From NCBI RefSeq assembly GCF_902833645.1, contig NZ_CADFGE010000021.1:62001-126000 (forward strand): 64,000 nucleotides of DNA, given 5' to 3'. Positions within the stretch are counted from its first letter, which is position 1. The number at the start of each line of letters is the position of its first letter. The translations under genes and the position numbers were made by a program. Origin of the DNA: Paraburkholderia fungorum (GTDB lineage Bacteria > Pseudomonadota > Gammaproteobacteria > Burkholderiales > Burkholderiaceae). Shown one piece after another: positions 60,245 to 64,000 of the stretch. The notes below the pieces were generated by a model, which was given only the letters and a program-made list of their open reading frames with translations, was not told the origin of the DNA and ran no database searches.

Positions 60245-62008
60245 TCAACGGGCGAGGATGCGACTTAGCGGGCCATTAATGTTTTCAAACGCTTCAATGA
60301 CTTTGTCCATTACAAAATCAATTGCGCGTCCGTATCCTTGTTGAAGGCTTGCAGTGTCGAAGCCCAAATCCTGCAGACGCGGCAGAGCGAGTGCGAAAGT
60401 TTCGTGTGCATCCGCGATTCGTAAATCGTAGGCCACGAACAAAGCGGACAATCTCTCGTTCGGCTCGTTCCACCCTTCAGGCACATCAGAGCTATTGAAC
60501 GCATTCGCATCCTCATCTTGCACATCCAGCTTCTCGGCGACGTTGAGAAGGGCCTGGAGGAGCTTTACGCTTCCGAGTTTGTCGGTCTCGCCTTTCGGGC
60601 ATCCAGCCGCCTGGAGGATGCGTTTCAGAAAACCGTTCGGAAGCTTCTGCCAGATTTCGTGAAGGCTTTTGCACCGACCCAGGAACTCTTGCTCAGACAT
60701 CGACAGCGGTGCAACCTGCGCTAGGCGGCTGAGTTTCGGATAGTGAAGCCACCCGTTATCCCTGATTTCGGTGGCCGAGAAACCGACAAGTTCTTCGACT
60801 GACTTGTCCTCACCAACGATAGCTCCTAGTCGAGAAAGATTGTCGCCTAACGTCAAAAGCGCGAACACAAACCGCTGGGTTTTGGCTGCTATGTGCTCTT
60901 CGTTCGGATCGAACTGAGCCGCCAGCACCTGGTCGAGCGCAAACGAATGCGCATGAAGGATTTCCTGTTCAGGCTTCGGCTTATACAGCTCTCTCAGCCG
61001 CACACGTATCAGGTTTCGCCCGATGCGCCTGCAATCCGAGAAGCTCCATTGCCCGCGGTACGACGGACTGCAAAGCCACTGTCCGTGAGCGAACACGGGT
61101 GTGGTGTCGTAGAAACTGCTTTGCTCGTATCGATCAAGGAATCGATCATCCAGGTAAATGACATGATGGTCTCGATCCGCATTAGCACTGGCATGAGTGA
61201 CGGGGCCTTCAACGCCGAACCATACGATATTGTCCGCTGAGCGCTCAGGACACATCTCGCATGAGACAGCGTCAACCGACGCCCAAACCTGAAGCAACAG
61301 GCGACCTCTTTGCTCCTGGATATCAATTTGATACCAGCCCAAATCAGATTTGAGGTCGATATGCCTCTGGCCGCCCATAAAATGCCTAAGTTCCGGCGAG
61401 TCTGGAAGGCTTGCTTGATAGTAGAAACTTCGAACACCTCTCGCACCACGCATCCAAAGATATTTTCGGAGGTGAGCATTAGACATCCGCCACGTAACGT
61501 TTCGAGATGACTTGTAATGGTATTCGCGAGCAATCTCGCCCTCTGCAACGGCGAACTCGGGGATGCCCAGGTCATCGTAGACGATGCGTTGCTGTTCGTT
61601 ACCCAGGCACCGTGGTGATAATCCGAGTGCCATCCACACCTTTTCAGCGAGGGCATACGTGTAATGCGATCCGTCGCCCCAGGACGCGACGATGTAGTCG
61701 TAACCAGACATGCTGGGCGCAAACTCTGCGCTCAAGCCTTTGTTTCCGAGAACGGGGACTGAGGAAGACACCACGCCACCTGCCGCCTCGTTCAGAATGG
61801 GCACGGGACTTTCAACCGTTTCGGGGACGACCGCCATTAGCATGTGCACGTATTCGCCGTTAGGACCGTGATTGTCAAATTCAAGGTCGGTGGTGACGTC
61901 CACCTGCTCCAGGGGATCCAGCCCTATAGGACTGAGAAGCGTACGCAGACGTGGCGTTAGAGCGGCTCCCTGAATGGGGAACGTGGCGAGATGGTCAACA
62001 GTAGGCAT
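60245..62008 (-). CDS. Hypothetical protein
   Basis: A 587-residue soluble protein with no signal or membrane segment. It has AT-rich codons compared with its neighbours, suggesting acquisition. A Cys pair (VSCEMCPER) near residue 260 and another region with CRRIGRN may bind metal. The C-terminal 150 residues are helical. No family is recognised. It sits between the helicase region and the plasmid origin, a common place for cargo. Confidence 0.6.
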   Translation of the reverse strand: MPTVDHLATFPIQGAALTPRLRTLLSPIGLDPLEQVDVTTDLEFDNHGPNGEYVHMLMAVVPETVESPVPILNEAAGGVVSSSVPVLGNKGLSAEFAPSMSGYDYIVASWGDGSHYTYALAEKVWMALGLSPRCLGNEQQRIVYDDLGIPEFAVAEGEIAREYHYKSSRNVTWRMSNAHLRKYLWMRGARGVRSFYYQASLPDSPELRHFMGGQRHIDLKSDLGWYQIDIQEQRGRLLLQVWASVDAVSCEMCPERSADNIVWFGVEGPVTHASANADRDHHVIYLDDRFLDRYEQSSFYDTTPVFAHGQWLCSPSYRGQWSFSDCRRIGRNLIRVRLRELYKPKPEQEILHAHSFALDQVLAAQFDPNEEHIAAKTQRFVFALLTLGDNLSRLGAIVGEDKSVEELVGFSATEIRDNGWLHYPKLSRLAQVAPLSMSEQEFLGRCKSLHEIWQKLPNGFLKRILQAAGCPKGETDKLGSVKLLQALLNVAEKLDVQDEDANAFNSSDVPEGWNEPNERLSALFVAYDLRIADAHETFALALPRLQDLGFDTASLQQGYGRAIDFVMDKVIEAFENINGPLSRILAR

Positions 62009-62359
62009 GGGCGTGGCGGTTCAATTGCGTCCGAGTCTCCGATTCCGCCATGGTAGCCGCCCGTCGGTTTCCCGGATAGCTGCCGCTAGCTCGGGAGAGT
62101 CGCTATAAGCGACGGGGAATTCGCGGCCGCTTGACTGCTTCGGGTGGGGCAAGTCCAGGTTTCGTTGCGCGACGACTGGGTGGGTTGTCTGCGAAAAATA
62201 TCTCCATCTCGTCGTAGAGCGGCCGGAGGCGGTGGGCAACGCATCGCGTTGTCCACCGTCGAGGGTCGCTATCTACCTGTAAAAAGAACTACCTGCAAAA
62301 GCTACCTGCAACTACTTGCTGGAACACGGCCCTCCTCTGGACTCCTTGTCCAGCAAGGG
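62009..62359. other. Non-coding region flanking the origin
   Basis: About 350 bp with no believable gene between the 587-residue protein and the iterons. It may include promoter or origin-associated sequence, but I cannot identify any site with confidence. Confidence 0.45.
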
Positions 62360-62516
62360 ATTTGAGTGATTACACGTGGCGAAAATTTGAGCGGATACAC
62401 GCACAAATTTGAGCGGATACACGCGGTGATTTGAGTGGATACACGTGGACAACTCAGCCCGATCAGCGGCATTCGCTTGCCTGGTAGGGCGTTGGACCGA
62501 TTTGAGCGGATACACG
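62360..62516 (+). repeat. Iteron array of the plasmid origin
   Basis: Five direct copies of a 17-bp motif, ATTTGAGYGRWTACACG, at 62360, 62385, 62407, 62429 and 62500. Spacing is 25, 22 and 22 bp, then a 71-bp jump to the last copy. Three copies are identical (62385, 62407, 62500). Such repeats are binding sites for Rep initiators. They lie 3' of the repA gene. Confidence 0.9.
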
Positions 62517-62529
62517 TGGACAAGTCCGG

Positions 62530-62538
62530 TTATCCACA
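62530..62538 (+). promoter_or_regulatory. DnaA box
   Basis: TTATCCACA matches the consensus DnaA site exactly. It lies 13 bp past the last iteron, so host DnaA probably helps open the origin. Confidence 0.8.
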
Positions 62539-62598
62539 AGGTTGTGCAGGGTTGACAGGGCGGACAACGCCGTGGCGTGTGGTACGCGAGCCAGGCTG

Positions 62599-62622
62599 AA
62601 AAAAAACCGGCCAGAGGCCGGT
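62599..62622 (-). terminator. Terminator of repA
   Basis: ACCGGCC (62606-62612) pairs with GGCCGGT (62616-62622) around a three-base loop. On the minus strand the T run follows. It ends repA transcription before the origin. Confidence 0.8.
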
Positions 62623-62647
62623 CAGAGTGCCGACACGGACCAGGTGT

Positions 62648-63793
62648 CTAGCGGGGAGCGATGTGGAGCGGACAGGGGGTGAGCCGCAAATGATGGGTGG
62701 TAACAGTCACGTGACCGTCTGCTTCGCGGTAAAACGTGAGAACTTCTCTCAAGCGCTTTTTGAAATTGGCCTTGAAGTCATACACGCCTCGCTGCGTGTC
62801 GGGGTAGCCGGCGCCGAACTGTTGTTTCAGGGCAATCCATGGAATCAGGGCCTCGCTGCGCCCGGAGACGCGGAGGATGTACATGCGGTAGGTAATCCAC
62901 GCGTAGATGTCCATGGCGAACGGCGACTTGGTGAGCGCGTGGCACACCTCCATCTTGATGGGGACCGGGGCGCTGAGGATCTCGTCGAAAAAGCGTTGTG
63001 AGAGTTCGAGAGTGCTTTCCCAGATGGCTTTATGGTCCATGGACTTCGGATGCCAGAAGACGTTGGACTGGTCCGAGATCATGAGGCGCTTCGACGAGTC
63101 GACATGGTCATCGACGTACTCAATGGAGATCACAGCCTTGAAGAGGCGCATGCTTTGGTCGCGGAATCGCTTGATGTCGCGCCCGTTGCTGTGAAGCCCG
63201 ACCTTCTCGAGGAACTCCGCCTGGCTGTGTCCGAGCGATAACGTCCGTTCCTTCGTATAGACCGCTTCGGTACAGATCCAGGCCAGGATCATGCGCGGCA
63301 CCGAGCCGTACGGGATGCCGTAGCGTTTGCTCGTGGGACTCACCGTAAGGGTAAGTTTCCCGGTGTCGCGGCTGTAGATGTGTCCGAGCGGTAGTTTCGG
63401 ATCCGAATGCGGTAGCGTAGCCTGTGCCAGTGTTCGCGCCAGATAGCCTGTGGCGCCGGCGACGCCTGCTTCCTCCTCCTCGATCATCAACGCTTCTTCT
63501 ATCAGCATCCGCTGGCGCTTGGTCAGCGCGCCGGGATCTGACTTCTGGAGGCTCGTCGTACGCCGAACCTTGCTGCCAGGTGCTTTCTCGTGAGCGGGCG
63601 CCGAGTCGTCGAAGAGTTCGGTGCCCTTTGGCGGAAGAGCGATGCTACCGGCAGGTGATGACTTCAATCCGGGACGGGTCGCACGTGCGCGCGCCATGTT
63701 GGCTGCGGTCAGCGCGGCGTCCGCTGGCGGTATCCCACGGTTGACCAGTTCGGACCGGTACGCTGATTCGTCGAAAAGGTGGTCGTCCGCCAT
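62648..63793 (-). CDS. repA: Plasmid replication initiator RepA (RepA_C-like)
   Basis: A 381-residue initiator; the start at 63793 (MADDHLFDESAYR) avoids a less plausible longer frame. An N-terminal variable and charged region precedes the conserved block at about residues 138-175 (HIYSRDTGKLTLTVSPTSKRYG, YGSVPRMILAWICTEAV) typical of RepA_C plasmid initiators. The C-terminus contains winged-helix-like motifs. It binds the nearby iterons to start replication. The iterons lie downstream, as in several such plasmids. Confidence 0.85.
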   Translation of the reverse strand: MADDHLFDESAYRSELVNRGIPPADAALTAANMARARATRPGLKSSPAGSIALPPKGTELFDDSAPAHEKAPGSKVRRTTSLQKSDPGALTKRQRMLIEEALMIEEEEAGVAGATGYLARTLAQATLPHSDPKLPLGHIYSRDTGKLTLTVSPTSKRYGIPYGSVPRMILAWICTEAVYTKERTLSLGHSQAEFLEKVGLHSNGRDIKRFRDQSMRLFKAVISIEYVDDHVDSSKRLMISDQSNVFWHPKSMDHKAIWESTLELSQRFFDEILSAPVPIKMEVCHALTKSPFAMDIYAWITYRMYILRVSGRSEALIPWIALKQQFGAGYPDTQRGVYDFKANFKKRLREVLTFYREADGHVTVTTHHLRLTPCPLHIAPR

Positions 63794-64000
63794 GGTTCGG
63801 TCACCCGTTTGCCAGCCGCGAAGGCGTTGGCGCCACGTGCCTGCCGGCAGCATCTGCGTCCCGCACTGTCAGGCTGGTCCTGGATTGGATCCAGGGTGCC
63901 AGAAGGCTGCTCGGGCAGCGCGATGGTGAGTGGATTCCTGGCATGGTCCCGTTGTGGCTTGTGCTGGCTTGTTGTGCCCCGGCATTGGCACAGCGTTACC
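63794..64000. promoter_or_regulatory. Upstream region of repA
   Basis: The 207 bp before repA to the window edge should contain its promoter. A palindrome CTGGATTGGATCCAG lies near 63879-63893 and could be an operator. No gene is seen. Confidence 0.4.

Larger units (their letters stand above)
62360..62540. other. Plasmid replication origin (oriV)
   Basis: The combination of five iterons, a perfect DnaA box and an adjacent RepA gene marks a theta-type iteron-controlled origin. The interval between iteron 4 and 5 (62446-62499) is GC-rich, so the melting region may lie elsewhere. Confidence 0.75.

Noticed and set aside
62360..62516. CRISPR array
   Set aside because: The repeats are separated by only 5-8 bp and lie beside a DnaA box and a rep gene, so they are iterons.

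Overview
This high-GC 64 kb window looks like most of a conjugative plasmid (or plasmid-like integrative element) from a beta-proteobacterium, most likely Burkholderia, Paraburkholderia or a close relative. That assignment rests on the DUF746 and DUF3597 family proteins, the codon bias and the general gene style, not on any database search. The replicon sits at the right edge: a RepA_C-type initiator (62648-63793, minus strand), five copies of a 17-bp iteron, and a perfect DnaA box (62360-62538).

The core is an F-type (MPF_F) conjugative type IV secretion system. On the minus strand, from upstream to downstream, it runs: lytic transglycosylase, small membrane protein, GspE/PilB-like ATPase, DsbA-like, DsbC-like, membrane protein, lipoprotein, traL, traE, traK, traB, traV, pilin, traC, trbI, S26-type peptidase, a trbC-traW fusion, traU, then small secreted proteins and regulators (22.8-41.9 kb). 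traF and traH are transcribed divergently on the plus strand (41.9-44.5 kb). traG and traN are not seen. The coupling ATPase TraD lies apart at 54-56 kb with its own small membrane partner. DNA processing is encoded at 14.5-20.6 kb (OB-fold protein, topoisomerase III, HD-domain MOBH-like relaxase candidate) and at 56-59.3 kb (possible annealing protein divergent from a RecD2-like helicase).

Accessory cargo fills the rest. Region 0.1-6.6 kb has a BamE-like lipoprotein, a DUF3597 protein, a duplicated zinc-ribbon DUF746 protein, a SET-domain methyltransferase and a run of small unknown genes. Region 6.8-13 kb has a two-gene membrane module, a Lit-like zinc peptidase, a PD-(D/E)XK-like protein, and two unknown genes sharing a leader sequence. 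Region 44.5-52.8 kb has a 2OG-Fe(II) oxygenase, a truncated second rep gene fused to a frameshifted gene, several unknown proteins, an IS701-family element with a 4-bp target duplication, and a possible PemK-like gene. An unknown 587-residue protein lies at 60.2-62.0 kb.

Tight 4-bp stop/start overlaps through 37-42 kb, and a terminator between pilin and traC, suggest long co-transcribed transfer operons with attenuation after the pilin gene. No tRNA, rRNA or CRISPR array was recognised. All family assignments are from reading motifs by eye.
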